Source of the DNA: Mycetocola sp.
GTDB lineage: Bacteria > Actinomycetota > Actinomycetes > Actinomycetales > Microbacteriaceae
DNA length: 64,000 bases
Reading direction: 5' to 3'
Assembly (NCBI RefSeq): GCF_025464835.1
Contig: NZ_JAODMP010000085.1
Location: forward strand, 21,074-85,073
Below are positions 18,019 to 26,577 of this stretch, piece by piece. The translations under genes were made by a program, and so were the position numbers. The notes under the pieces are model-generated. The model saw only the letters and a program-made list of their open reading frames with translations. It made no database searches and was not told the origin of the DNA. How positions within the stretch are numbered: position 1 is the stretch's first letter; each line of letters opens with the position of its first letter.

Positions 18019-19218
18019 ATGCACATACTGATGTTCAGCGACCAGCACGCAGACTCCCTCGGCGGCGTGCAGGTCTCTCTCAGGCTGCAGAAACAGTTCC
18101 TCGAGCAGGCGGGGCACACGGTCACCGTGTGCGCCCCGAGGATGCACCGGGCGCATGCCGGTGACCCCGGTTACATCGACACGCCGTCCGTCCCCATCAC
18201 GCGTGACCGTGAGTATTCGATGACGCTTGTCAGTCGGCGCACAGACCGGTTCATCGACGCAGCGCTTGCCTCACGGCCCCCGGTCGATGTCGTGCACGTG
18301 CAAGCCGACTTCTGGGGTGCGATGCTGGGCTACCGGTATGCAGCGCGGCACGGCATCCGGGTAGTGCACACGTTCCACAACCACATGGAGTTCGGCATCG
18401 AGCGGGTCGTGCCGGTCCCCGAGCTTGCCGTTCGCGGTTTGTTGTGGTGGCAACACCGGCTGCTCAAGCCTGCTCTGTCTCCTCTCGCGCCGAGCGCGTG
18501 GGCGTATCTGAACGAGCTGGCCCTGCGAGCGGATATCTGCACGGCGCCGAGCAGCCACTTCGCGGCGCTGTTGGAACGAAAGGGTGCGGCGTCCGACGTG
18601 GAGGTGATCCTCACCGGCGCCGACGATTCCGTCGTCGAACAGGTGCTGCTGGGCGCCGAACCCCGCTCGGCACGACGGCCCCTGTTCGTCTGGATGGGAA
18701 GAATGAGTTCCGAGAAACGGGTGCTCGAATATCTCGATGCCATCCGCATTGCGGACGTGGATGCCGACTTCCGGCTCTACGGTGCCGGCCTCCTGCTCTC
18801 CAGGGCCAGGGCCTTCGTGCGTGAGCACGAACTCGGCGACCGGGTGCACTTCGCAGGCAAGGTGCCATACCCCGAGGCCCTTGCCGCCATCGCGACTGCA
18901 GACGCCCTGGTGCAGACGTCGATCGGATTCGAAACCCAGGGGATGACCGTCTTCGAGGCGGCCGCGCTGGGGACCCCCTCGATCGTGAGCGACCCGAACA
19001 TCGCCGGTGAGCTGCCGGACGGGATCTACTGGCAGCCCGCTGACGGGAGCGTGCAGGCGCTCGCCGAGACGCTTCGTCTGGTCGCCGCCGACATGGCATC
19101 CGGTTCGGAGCTCGTCGTGGAGCCGCAGACAAGTTCGACCTTCCGGCAGAGTCACCAGACCGCCCGCATGGTGGACGTTTACGAACGCGTGCTCGCCGGG
19201 CAATCCGCACAGCGCTGA
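18019..19218 (+). CDS. GT4-family glycosyltransferase
   Basis: This 399-residue GT-B-fold retaining transferase has an N-terminal acceptor half with GGVQVSLRLQKQFLEQAG and HVQADFWGAMLGYRYA. Its C-terminal nucleotide-sugar half has FVWMGRMSSEKRVLEYLDAI and the GT4 donor motif GFETQGMTVFEAAALGTPS at about 303-321. Acceptor and donor cannot be named; phosphatidylinositol, diacylglycerol or glycan intermediates are typical for actinobacteria. It has a single-gene context with no other glycan genes adjacent. Confidence 0.88.
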   Translation: MHILMFSDQHADSLGGVQVSLRLQKQFLEQAGHTVTVCAPRMHRAHAGDPGYIDTPSVPITRDREYSMTLVSRRTDRFIDAALASRPPVDVVHVQADFWGAMLGYRYAARHGIRVVHTFHNHMEFGIERVVPVPELAVRGLLWWQHRLLKPALSPLAPSAWAYLNELALRADICTAPSSHFAALLERKGAASDVEVILTGADDSVVEQVLLGAEPRSARRPLFVWMGRMSSEKRVLEYLDAIRIADVDADFRLYGAGLLLSRARAFVREHELGDRVHFAGKVPYPEALAAIATADALVQTSIGFETQGMTVFEAAALGTPSIVSDPNIAGELPDGIYWQPADGSVQALAETLRLVAADMASGSELVVEPQTSSTFRQSHQTARMVDVYERVLAGQSAQR

Positions 19219-19291
19219 GACGGACGTCGCTATGTGACGCCGTGTTGCGATTGCAGTCGCAACCCCGGGAGCGAACCCGCACCATGGGATC

Positions 19292-20677
19292 ATGCCTCGC
19301 CACATTCGCTTCAACGCCTTCGACATGAACTGCGTCGCCCACCAGTCGCCAGGGCTCTGGCGTCACCCGGACGACCAGTCGCACCGTTACACCGACCTCA
19401 GCTACTGGACCGAGCTCGCGAAGCTGCTCGAGCGAGGCAAGTTCGACGGTCTTTTCATCGCCGACGTGCTCGGCACCTATGACGTGTATGGCGGCAACCA
19501 TGATGCCGCACTCCGCAATGGCGCACAGGTGCCGGTCAGCGACCCGCTGCTTCTGGTGTCGGCGATGGCTGCGGTGACCGAGAACCTCGGGTTCGGCATC
19601 ACCGCCGGCACCGCATACGAGCACCCGTACCCGTTCGCGCGGCGGCTCTCGACCCTCGACCACCTCACCAAAGGCCGGATCGGCTGGAATGTCGTCACCG
19701 GCTACCTCCCGAGCGCCGCACGCAACATGGGCCACGACGACCAGATCGAACACGACGAGCGCTACAACATCGCCGATGAGTACCTCGAGGTGCTCTACAA
19801 GCTGTGGGAGGGTTCCTGGGAGGACGACGCCGTCGTGCGGGACCGCGAGTCCGGCGTCTTCACGGACCCCGCCAAGGTGCACGAGATCGCTCACGCGGGC
19901 AAGAACTTCACCGTTCCCGGCATCCACCTCTCTGAACCGTCGCCGCAGCGCACCCCGGTCATCTTCCAGGCCGGAGCCTCAGGCCGCGGTGTCACCTTCG
20001 CCGCCGAGAACGCCGAGGCGATCTTCGTCGGCTCCCCGACGAAAGCGATCCTCAAGAACACCGTGGCGAAGATCCGGGATGCCCTCGAGGCGGCAGGCCG
20101 TGACCGTTACGCTGCGAAGATCTACCAGCTGGTGACGGTCATCACCGACGAGACCCCGGAGAAGGCGCAAGCCAAACACGAGGACTACCAGCAGTATGCG
20201 AGCACCGAAGGCGCGCTCGTGTTCATGTCCGGCTGGATGGGGATCGACCTGTCGCAGTACGACCTCGACGCTCCGATCGGGGACGTGAAGAGCAACGCGA
20301 TCCAGTCCACGGTCGCAAACTTCCAGTCGGCTTCCGAAGACGGCAGCGAGTGGACGGTTCGGGACATCGCGTCGTGGGCTGGCATCGGCGGGCTGGGCAC
20401 CCGGATCGTGGGCTCCGGCAGCGAGGTGGCCGACCAGCTCCAGTCGTGGGTGGACGAAACCGACGTCGACGGCTTCAACCTGGCCTACGCGATCACACCG
20501 GGATCGTTCGAGGACATCGTCGAGTTCGTCATCCCTGAACTTCAGGCTCGGGGTGCGTACCCGACCGACTACGCACCAGGCAGCTTCCGCAACAAGCTGC
20601 ATGGCCGCGGCGACCGCCTCCCTGAGGAACATCGAGGTGCGTCGTTCAGCTACCGGGAGCGAGCAGCTACGTCGTAG
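19292..20677 (+). CDS. NtaA/SnaA/DszA-type flavin-dependent monooxygenase
   Basis: This 461-residue enzyme of the two-component LLM class uses reduced FMN from a partner reductase. The subfamily N-terminus HIRFNAFDMNCVAHQSPGLW and the motifs GRIGWNVVTGYLPSAARNMG and TPVIFQAGASGRG are clear. Members oxidise chelators, sulfur heterocycles or antibiotic intermediates. They use FMNH2 rather than F420, so this gene should not be counted with the F420 enzymes. No flavin reductase is adjacent, so the partner must be elsewhere. Confidence 0.9.
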   Translation: MPRHIRFNAFDMNCVAHQSPGLWRHPDDQSHRYTDLSYWTELAKLLERGKFDGLFIADVLGTYDVYGGNHDAALRNGAQVPVSDPLLLVSAMAAVTENLGFGITAGTAYEHPYPFARRLSTLDHLTKGRIGWNVVTGYLPSAARNMGHDDQIEHDERYNIADEYLEVLYKLWEGSWEDDAVVRDRESGVFTDPAKVHEIAHAGKNFTVPGIHLSEPSPQRTPVIFQAGASGRGVTFAAENAEAIFVGSPTKAILKNTVAKIRDALEAAGRDRYAAKIYQLVTVITDETPEKAQAKHEDYQQYASTEGALVFMSGWMGIDLSQYDLDAPIGDVKSNAIQSTVANFQSASEDGSEWTVRDIASWAGIGGLGTRIVGSGSEVADQLQSWVDETDVDGFNLAYAITPGSFEDIVEFVIPELQARGAYPTDYAPGSFRNKLHGRGDRLPEEHRGASFSYRERAATS

Positions 20678-20890
20678 CGCCCCAGTGGGCACGCCGCCGT
20701 GGCAGGCCGGGGTGCCTCAGGCGCTGACGACGCATCTCTGGACGACGACACCGGCGTGGTTCCCCCACCACTGCCTCCAGCAAGGCCATAATGCAAGAGT
20801 TGCGACGGCGAGTCAGCCGACCTCCTCCGATGCCCCGCCGAGGACTCAGCTGACTTGCCGTTGCACTTTCTTGGGCGGGGCCGCCTCGAA

Positions 20891-22054
20891 TCAGACGTGC
20901 AGGGCAGGTCGGCCCAGTGAGAAGAGGTCGATCGCGAAATCTGTGCGGCCCCTGGTCGACAGGTCTGCGGCAATTTCGCCCACAACGGGAACGAACTTGA
21001 AGCCGTGCCCCCCGAACCCGGTGGCAACGGTCACCTGCGAGTGCTCGGGATGCAGCCCGATCATGAAGTGATCGTCAGGAGCGCTCGGGTACAGGCAGGT
21101 CTTCGCGTCGATCAGGCGGCCGGTGAGATGGGGAAACAGCTCGAGCGCCCTCGACTGCATCCTCGCCACCTCGAACGGGAGCACCACCCGATCGATGGCA
21201 TCAGGGTTCGTCGGTCGATCCTCGTGGAAGAAGCCGATCTTGATGCCTCCACCCGACCCATCCGCAATAGGAAAACCGTAGACCTGGTCGTTGCCGTCAG
21301 TGCGCTCGATGAACACCGGCTGCCTGCCGGCCGCATAGTCCTCGAAGGTCGGCCGGCCCGGTGAGTACCCGGGCTCGAACCAGTACATGACCTGCCGTTC
21401 GGACGTCACCGACGCACCGACCTCTCCAAGCAACTGCGCCGACCAGGCGCCTGGTGCGATCACCAGTCGGTCGGCCCCGTACGTTCCATGGTCGGTCACC
21501 ACCTCGACTCCACCGCCGCTGGTGGCCGTCCAGGAGCGCACCGCCTCACCGAAGTGCAGTCGAGCGCCATGCTGGGTGGCGACCTGGATGTTCGCTGCCG
21601 TGGTTCGTTCCGGATTCACGAAGCCGGCGTTCGCCTCATACAGACCCATAACGTGGCCAGCCGGGCGCATTGCTGGGAACCGTGCCGTGATCTCGGCACT
21701 GGACAGCACCTCATGAGGCAGGTTCCACTGGCGAGCCGAGCGCAGGGCGCCGGTGAACGTCTCTTCGTCCGGGTCGCCGATGTAGATGCCGCCCGTGAGA
21801 GTGACGAGTTTTTGCTCCGATTGTTCTTCGAGCCGCCGCCAACCTTCATAGGCGCGGAGCAGGAGCGGGACGTAATCGACACCTTCGTAATAAGACTGGC
21901 GGATGATTCGGGTGCCGCCGTGCGCCGAACCGCGGTCGTGAGACGGCCAGAAACGCTCGAACCCGAGCACGCTCAGTCCGCGCTGGGCAAGGGCGTTCGC
22001 CGCGGCACCGCCCATGGAGCCCAGCCCGATCACAATGACGTCGGCCGAAAGCAT
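20891..22054 (-). CDS. sarcosine oxidase / N-methyl-L-tryptophan oxidase-like flavoenzyme
   Basis: This 387-residue FAD enzyme has the GxGxxG fold at VIGLGSMGGAAANALAQRG (8-26), the SAHGGTRIIRQSY segment at 43-55, and the covalent-flavin cysteine Cys320 in AKTCLYPSAPDDHF. The match to monomeric sarcosine oxidase and SolA is strong. It should oxidise an N-methyl amino acid to amine, formaldehyde and hydrogen peroxide. It is divergent from clpB, whose HAIR operator lies in the shared 121-bp region. Confidence 0.9.
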   Translation of the reverse strand: MLSADVIVIGLGSMGGAAANALAQRGLSVLGFERFWPSHDRGSAHGGTRIIRQSYYEGVDYVPLLLRAYEGWRRLEEQSEQKLVTLTGGIYIGDPDEETFTGALRSARQWNLPHEVLSSAEITARFPAMRPAGHVMGLYEANAGFVNPERTTAANIQVATQHGARLHFGEAVRSWTATSGGGVEVVTDHGTYGADRLVIAPGAWSAQLLGEVGASVTSERQVMYWFEPGYSPGRPTFEDYAAGRQPVFIERTDGNDQVYGFPIADGSGGGIKIGFFHEDRPTNPDAIDRVVLPFEVARMQSRALELFPHLTGRLIDAKTCLYPSAPDDHFMIGLHPEHSQVTVATGFGGHGFKFVPVVGEIAADLSTRGRTDFAIDLFSLGRPALHV

Positions 22055-22140
22055 GCGTGCTCGATTCTCGCTGAGGATTGACGGGTTCTCCCAGCCTAGA
22101 GAATCGAACCAGTAGCGCCGGATCTATTCGACGCGGTAAA

Positions 22141-22161
22141 CTTGAGTCCGTACGACTCAAC
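22141..22161. promoter_or_regulatory. HAIR element (HspR operator) upstream of clpB
   Basis: CTTGAGT-N7-ACTCAAC is a near-perfect HspR operator. A TAAACT sequence (22137-22142), identical to the dnaK -10 hexamer, overlaps its left arm exactly as at dnaK. The matching -35 region is weak (no clear TTGACA 16-18 bp upstream), so the promoter may depend on an activator or another sigma factor. Confidence 0.92.
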
Positions 22162-22175
22162 TTTGAAGGAGACTC

Positions 22176-24326
22176 ATGCAACCCGGTTCGAACTCGCAGG
22201 AAGAGCAGAAAAGCGCCCTCGAACTGTACGGGATGAACCTCACAGAGATCGCCCGCTCCGGCAAACTTGACCCGGTCATCGGGCGGGACGCCGAGATTCG
22301 CCGGGTCAGCCAGGTTCTGACCCGCCGCACCAAGAACAACCCGGTGCTCATCGGTGAACCGGGCGTCGGTAAGACCGCCGTGGTCGAAGGCCTCGCCCAG
22401 CGCATCGTCGAGGGTGATGTCGCCGAGTCGCTGAAGAACAAGGAGATCGTTTCCCTCGACCTCGCTGCTCTCGTGGCCGGCGCAAAGTACCGCGGTGAAT
22501 TCGAGGAACGGCTCAAGGCCGTGCTCCAGGAGATCAACGACGCCGAGGGCAAGATCATCACCTTCATCGACGAGTTGCACACCCTGATGGGGGCAGGCGC
22601 CGGCGAAGGATCTGTCGCCGCAGCCAACATGCTCAAGCCCATGCTTGCCCGCGGCGAGTTGCGCATGATCGGCGCCACCACGCTCAACGAGTACCGCGAG
22701 TACATCGAGAAGGATGCCGCCATGGAGCGCCGGTTCCAGCAGGTCTACGTGGGGGAGCCCAGTGTCGAGGACACCGTCGCCATCCTCCGCGGGCTCAAGG
22801 AGCGCTACGAGGCACATCACAAGGTGACGATCGCTGACTCAGCGCTCGTCGCGGCGGCATCGCTCTCCAACCGCTACATCCCGGCACGGCAACTGCCGGA
22901 CAAGGCGATCGACCTCATCGACGAGGCCGCGTCCCGGCTGCGGATGGAGATCGACTCATCCCCGGTCGAGGTCGACGAACTGCAGCGCAGCGTTAACCGG
23001 CTCAAGCTCGAGGAGCTCGCTTTGAAGAAGGAGAAGGACGACGCCTCCAAGGAGCGCCTCGCGAAACTCCGGGAAGACATGGCGGAGCGGCAGGCGTCAC
23101 TCGACGAATTGAAGGCGCGCTGGGACAAGGAACGTGCCAACCTCAACCGGGTCGGTGACCTCAAGACCCAGCTCGACGAGATGAAATCGCGGCGGGACCG
23201 GGCGCTCCGCGAGGCGGATTACCAGGAGACGTCACGGCTTGAATACGAAGTCATTCCCGCCATCGAGAAGGAGATCAAGGAGGCGGAACGGGTGGAGAGC
23301 GACGAGCCCCTCATGGTCAACGACCAGGTCACCGCTGACGACATCGCCGCCGTGATCGCCGCGTGGACCGGCATCCCCGTCGGGCGTCTGCTGCAGGGTG
23401 AAACCGAGAAGCTGCTCCACCTCGAGACGGAACTTGGCAAGCGACTGGTCGGGCAGAAGCCGGCTGTGAAGGCAGTGTCGGATGCCGTTCGGCGCACGCG
23501 GGCCGGGATCTCCGACCCCAACCGCCCGACGGGTTCGTTCCTGTTCCTGGGTCCGACCGGTGTCGGTAAGACGGAGCTGGCCAGGGCGCTCGCCGAATTC
23601 CTCTTCGACGACGAGAAAGCCATGGTGCGGATCGACATGTCCGAGTACGGAGAGAAGTTCTCGGTCTCACGGCTCGTCGGCGCCCCTCCCGGTTATGTCG
23701 GGTATGAGCAGGGAGGACAGCTGACCGAGGCGGTGCGTCGCCGGCCGTACTCTGTCGTGCTTTTCGATGAGATCGAGAAGGCGCACCCGGAGGTGTTCGA
23801 CGTACTGCTGCAGGTGCTCGACGACGGCAGGCTCACCGACGGGCAGGGCCGGACGGTGGATTTCCGGAACACCATCCTCATTCTCACCTCCAACCTGGGT
23901 TCGCACTTCCTCGTGGACCCGTCGATGTCGTGGCCGGAGAAGGAAGAGGCGGTGCAGAACCTTGTGCGCCAAGCGTTCAAACCAGAGTTCGTGAACCGGC
24001 TCGACGGCATCGTCGTGTTCTCCGCCCTCACCGAGGAGGACCTCAGCCAGATCGTCGAACTGTACATCGACAGGCTGCAGCGCCGGCTGCAGGAGCGGCG
24101 GCTTGAACTCGCGGTGACGCCGGATGCCAGAAGCTGGCTCGCCGAACGCGGATACGACCCGATCTACGGCGCGCGCCCGTTGCGTCGGCTCATGCAGAAC
24201 GAGATCGACGACCGGTTGGCGACGGCGATACTCGACGGCTCCGTGCGCGACGGCAACACGGTGCGGGTCGACCTTGACCCGGTCGCCGACGCGCTGACGG
24301 TCGGTTCCGTTCCGGTGCCGGTGTAA
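22176..24326 (+). CDS. clpB: ClpB disaggregase without the N-terminal domain
   Basis: This 716-residue hexameric AAA+ disaggregase works with DnaK to recover aggregated proteins. NBD1 Walker A GEPGVGKT is at 60-67, a coiled-coil middle domain spans about 320-430, and NBD2 Walker A GPTGVGKT is at about 459-466 with Walker [15 protein letters not shown]. The repeat N-domain of about 140 residues found in full ClpB is missing: only about 20 unrelated residues precede the [10 protein letters not shown] start of NBD1. Since promoter, RBS and HAIR site sit right before this start, the short form is native and not a truncated call. Confidence 0.96.
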   Translation: MQPGSNSQEEQKSALELYGMNLTEIARSGKLDPVIGRDAEIRRVSQVLTRRTKNNPVLIGEPGVGKTAVVEGLAQRIVEGDVAESLKNKEIVSLDLAALVAGAKYRGEFEERLKAVLQEINDAEGKIITFIDELHTLMGAGAGEGSVAAANMLKPMLARGELRMIGATTLNEYREYIEKDAAMERRFQQVYVGEPSVEDTVAILRGLKERYEAHHKVTIADSALVAAASLSNRYIPARQLPDKAIDLIDEAASRLRMEIDSSPVEVDELQRSVNRLKLEELALKKEKDDASKERLAKLREDMAERQASLDELKARWDKERANLNRVGDLKTQLDEMKSRRDRALREADYQETSRLEYEVIPAIEKEIKEAERVESDEPLMVNDQVTADDIAAVIAAWTGIPVGRLLQGETEKLLHLETELGKRLVGQKPAVKAVSDAVRRTRAGISDPNRPTGSFLFLGPTGVGKTELARALAEFLFDDEKAMVRIDMSEYGEKFSVSRLVGAPPGYVGYEQGGQLTEAVRRRPYSVVLFDEIEKAHPEVFDVLLQVLDDGRLTDGQGRTVDFRNTILILTSNLGSHFLVDPSMSWPEKEEAVQNLVRQAFKPEFVNRLDGIVVFSALTEEDLSQIVELYIDRLQRRLQERRLELAVTPDARSWLAERGYDPIYGARPLRRLMQNEIDDRLATAILDGSVRDGNTVRVDLDPVADALTVGSVPVPV

Positions 24327-24336
24327 CGAGCTCTTC

Positions 24337-24370
24337 GAAACGGGCGGATGCTTCGGTATCCGCCCGTTTC
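24337..24370. terminator. perfect hairpin terminator after clpB
   Basis: GAAACGGGCGGAT and ATCCGCCCGTTTC form a perfect 13-bp stem around an 8-base loop containing TTCG, starting 10 bases after the clpB stop. No long U-tract follows, as is usual in actinobacteria. Confidence 0.88.
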
Positions 24371-24538
24371 TCGTGTGCGGTTCCCTTGCGGCGTACCCTT
24401 CCCGCAGGGGCTGTTGCCCGCTGTCGTCGTTGAGCAGGGCGTCGTCTTCGCGTATGCGGCGATCGAGCTCGTCGGCACCGCGGCGGGGGAGACCGCAGAA
24501 AGCACGGCGGCGGCTGAAAACGCCGGGAAGGACACACA

Positions 24539-24569
24539 CACCCGGGCCCATCGTCAGGGCGCCCGGGTG
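24539..24569. terminator. hairpin terminator for the nitroreductase gene
   Basis: CACCCGGGC and GCCCGGGTG form a perfect 9-bp stem with a 13-base loop, 17 bases beyond the stop of the nitroreductase gene, which is read on the minus strand. The stretch 24371-24538 between the two terminators shows no gene. Confidence 0.78.
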
Positions 24570-24586
24570 CGTTGTCGGGTGCAGAG

Positions 24587-25171
24587 TCAGACGCTGAGGA
24601 GCACCAGCTCGTCGAGGGGGCGCCGGCTGCGGGGAGCGACCTCGCGCTCACGCAGTACATCGCTGGTCAGTGCATCGGGGGTGCCGAGCACGCCGAGAGC
24701 AGTGACGGAGATCGGCTCGAGGGCCGGATCGATGTCGAACGCAGCGCGCAGGCCGTCGACTTCGATGCCGCCCATCTGGTGCACGTGGAGGCCGTCGTGG
24801 TGCGCCTGGACCGTGAGGTTGGCGACAGCCTGGCCGAGGTCGTACTGGGCCCAGCGCTGCGGAGTGCCGTCGTCGGAGGTTACGGCGGCGAGGTTGACGA
24901 TGAGCACGTGTGCGGACGCCGCCCACGACTGGTTGAAGCCGATCAGGTTCTCGACGATCGTCGCGTGCTCCGCCGTGCCGCGCCGGGCGACGAGGAAGCG
25001 CCACGGCTGCGTGTTCGAGGCGGATGCCGACCAGCGGGCGGCCTCGAGGGCTGCGGTGATCTTCTCGGCGGGGACCTCGACGCCCGAGTCGAAGGATCGC
25101 GGGCTCCACCGCTCGGCGAGCACCTCGTGGATCGGTTCGCTTGTGACGGCGGTGCGGTTGATAGCGGTCAT
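24587..25171 (-). CDS. nitroreductase-family oxidoreductase
   Basis: This 194-residue FMN-dependent enzyme has RWSPRSFDSGVEVP near the N-terminus and the FMN-binding SASASNTQPWRFLVARR at about 48-64, both typical of the small nitroreductase class. The start is an ATG with GGAGGAAG at good spacing. It probably uses NAD(P)H to reduce nitro, quinone or aldehyde compounds. It is a single-gene unit with its own terminator. Confidence 0.88.
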   Translation of the reverse strand: MTAINRTAVTSEPIHEVLAERWSPRSFDSGVEVPAEKITAALEAARWSASASNTQPWRFLVARRGTAEHATIVENLIGFNQSWAASAHVLIVNLAAVTSDDGTPQRWAQYDLGQAVANLTVQAHHDGLHVHQMGGIEVDGLRAAFDIDPALEPISVTALGVLGTPDALTSDVLREREVAPRSRRPLDELVLLSV

Positions 25172-25331
25172 GTGGCTTCCTCCGATTGTGCGATGTCATT
25201 CGGAGTCGCCCTTGACCCATTCAGATGCAAGCAAAAGGCGCCACGGGATATTCCGCGACACCCTCGCCTTTTCATCTTATTGCGGCATCCGTCTTCGCCT
25301 GTTCGTCGGCTATTCACGGTTACGGGTGCCG

Positions 25332-26324
25332 TTACGCGAGCGCCGGGATGACCTCACGTTCGAACAGCTCGATCCCGGACCGGTCGAACGCTGCTTCGGG
25401 GAAGTACGTGATCAGGTACCCCAGACCGCGCTCCTTCATTCCGCTGAAGCGTTCAATGAGCTGCTCAGGTGTTCCGACACCGAGCGCCTTGCCGCTGCGG
25501 TACTCGTTCATGAACTCAGCCGTTTTCTTCTCGCCGAGATACGGGGTGATTCGAGCTTCGATGGCGTCGAGGCGGTCGGCGACCTCGGCTTCGGTATCGG
25601 CGATGACGACGTTGTAGTTGGCGCTGCGCACGATGTCGTCGAAGTTCCGGCCGACCTTCTCGCAGTGGCCGCGGAGGATCTCGCTCTTGTGCGTGAAGCC
25701 GTCCGGTGAGCCGTCGAAGTTCGTGTACTGGGCGTACTGCGCGGCGATGCGCAGCGTCACCTTCTCGCCTCCTCCGGCGATCCAGAACGGGATGCCGCCC
25801 TCCTGCAGCGGCAGCGGGCGGACGATGGCACCGTCGACCTGGTAGTGCTTGCCGTCAAGGGTGGCGGTACCGGTTTCCCACGCCTGCTTCATGATCTGCA
25901 CGCCTTCGTCGAGCCGGCCGAGCCGGTCACCGACTCGGGGGAAGCCGTAGCCGTATGCGCGCCATTCATGCTCGTACCAGCCGCCGCCGATGCCCATCTC
26001 GACCCGGCCACCGGAAATGACATCGATCGTGGCGGCAACCTTCGCGAGATAGGCGGGGTTGCGGTAGCTCATGCATGTGCACATCTGGCCCAGCCTCACG
26101 CGCTTCGTCGTGGCGGCGAAAGCGGACATCAGCGTCCAGGCTTCGTGGGTCGCCTCTTCGCTCGGCTTGGGAACGGTATGGAAGTGGTCGTAGACCCAGA
26201 TGGACTCCCAAGGCCCGGCATCCGCACGCGCAGCGAGGCTGCTCATCGCCTCCCACTGCTCGGCGGGGTCTATTCCAACAAGGTCATGGCGCCATCCCTG
26301 AGGGATGAAGGTTCCGAATCGCAT
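25332..26324 (-). CDS. LLM-class F420-dependent oxidoreductase
   Basis: This 330-residue luciferase-like TIM barrel has MRFGTFIPQGWRHDLVG, SIWVYDHFHTVPKPS and GGRVEMGIGGGWYEHEWRAY. The latter two are typical of the F420-dependent LLM branch that includes many actinobacterial reductases. F420 and not FMN is inferred from these segments, and the substrate is unknown. It is monocistronic, flanked by repeat-bearing DNA on its upstream side. Confidence 0.85.
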   Translation of the reverse strand: MRFGTFIPQGWRHDLVGIDPAEQWEAMSSLAARADAGPWESIWVYDHFHTVPKPSEEATHEAWTLMSAFAATTKRVRLGQMCTCMSYRNPAYLAKVAATIDVISGGRVEMGIGGGWYEHEWRAYGYGFPRVGDRLGRLDEGVQIMKQAWETGTATLDGKHYQVDGAIVRPLPLQEGGIPFWIAGGGEKVTLRIAAQYAQYTNFDGSPDGFTHKSEILRGHCEKVGRNFDDIVRSANYNVVIADTEAEVADRLDAIEARITPYLGEKKTAEFMNEYRSGKALGVGTPEQLIERFSGMKERGLGYLITYFPEAAFDRSGIELFEREVIPALA

Positions 26325-26577
26325 GCCGGCCAGCCTAGGGGTGCGCTTTCTTCGACCGAAGCCGTTGCCACCGCCTCGTTAATCGAGTAGCGAGGAACGA
26401 GCGTATCGAGAGCCCTGGTCGGAGTTTGATCTCGAGTCGCGGCCTCGCTCGCTCGGTCGCTACTCGATCAGCGGAGAACGGGACGCGGGGGATCTCGACT
26501 CGTCGGCCAAGCGTGGCCGACGGCTTGGTTCTTGAGCGCAGCCGTTCACGGCCGCGTCGAAGGGCACCCTCGCCCGT
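26325..26577. other. repeat-bearing intergenic region between acs and the LLM gene
   Basis: This 253-bp gap holds an inverted repeat (26382-26468) and, to its right, a partial copy of the 17.9-kb intergenic repeat (about 26527-26565). It may terminate acs transcription and hold the LLM promoter. No coding frame is credible here. Confidence 0.6.
26382..26468. repeat. inverted repeat, ATCGAGTAGCGA type
   Basis: ATCGAGTAGCGA (26382-26393) and its exact complement TCGCTACTCGAT (26457-26468) flank a 63-bp centre. The arms extend imperfectly inward through GAACGAGCG and CGCTCGCTCGG. The sequence style is that of the dispersed GAGTAGCGAGCGTATCGA repeats common in Microbacteriaceae. Confidence 0.7.
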
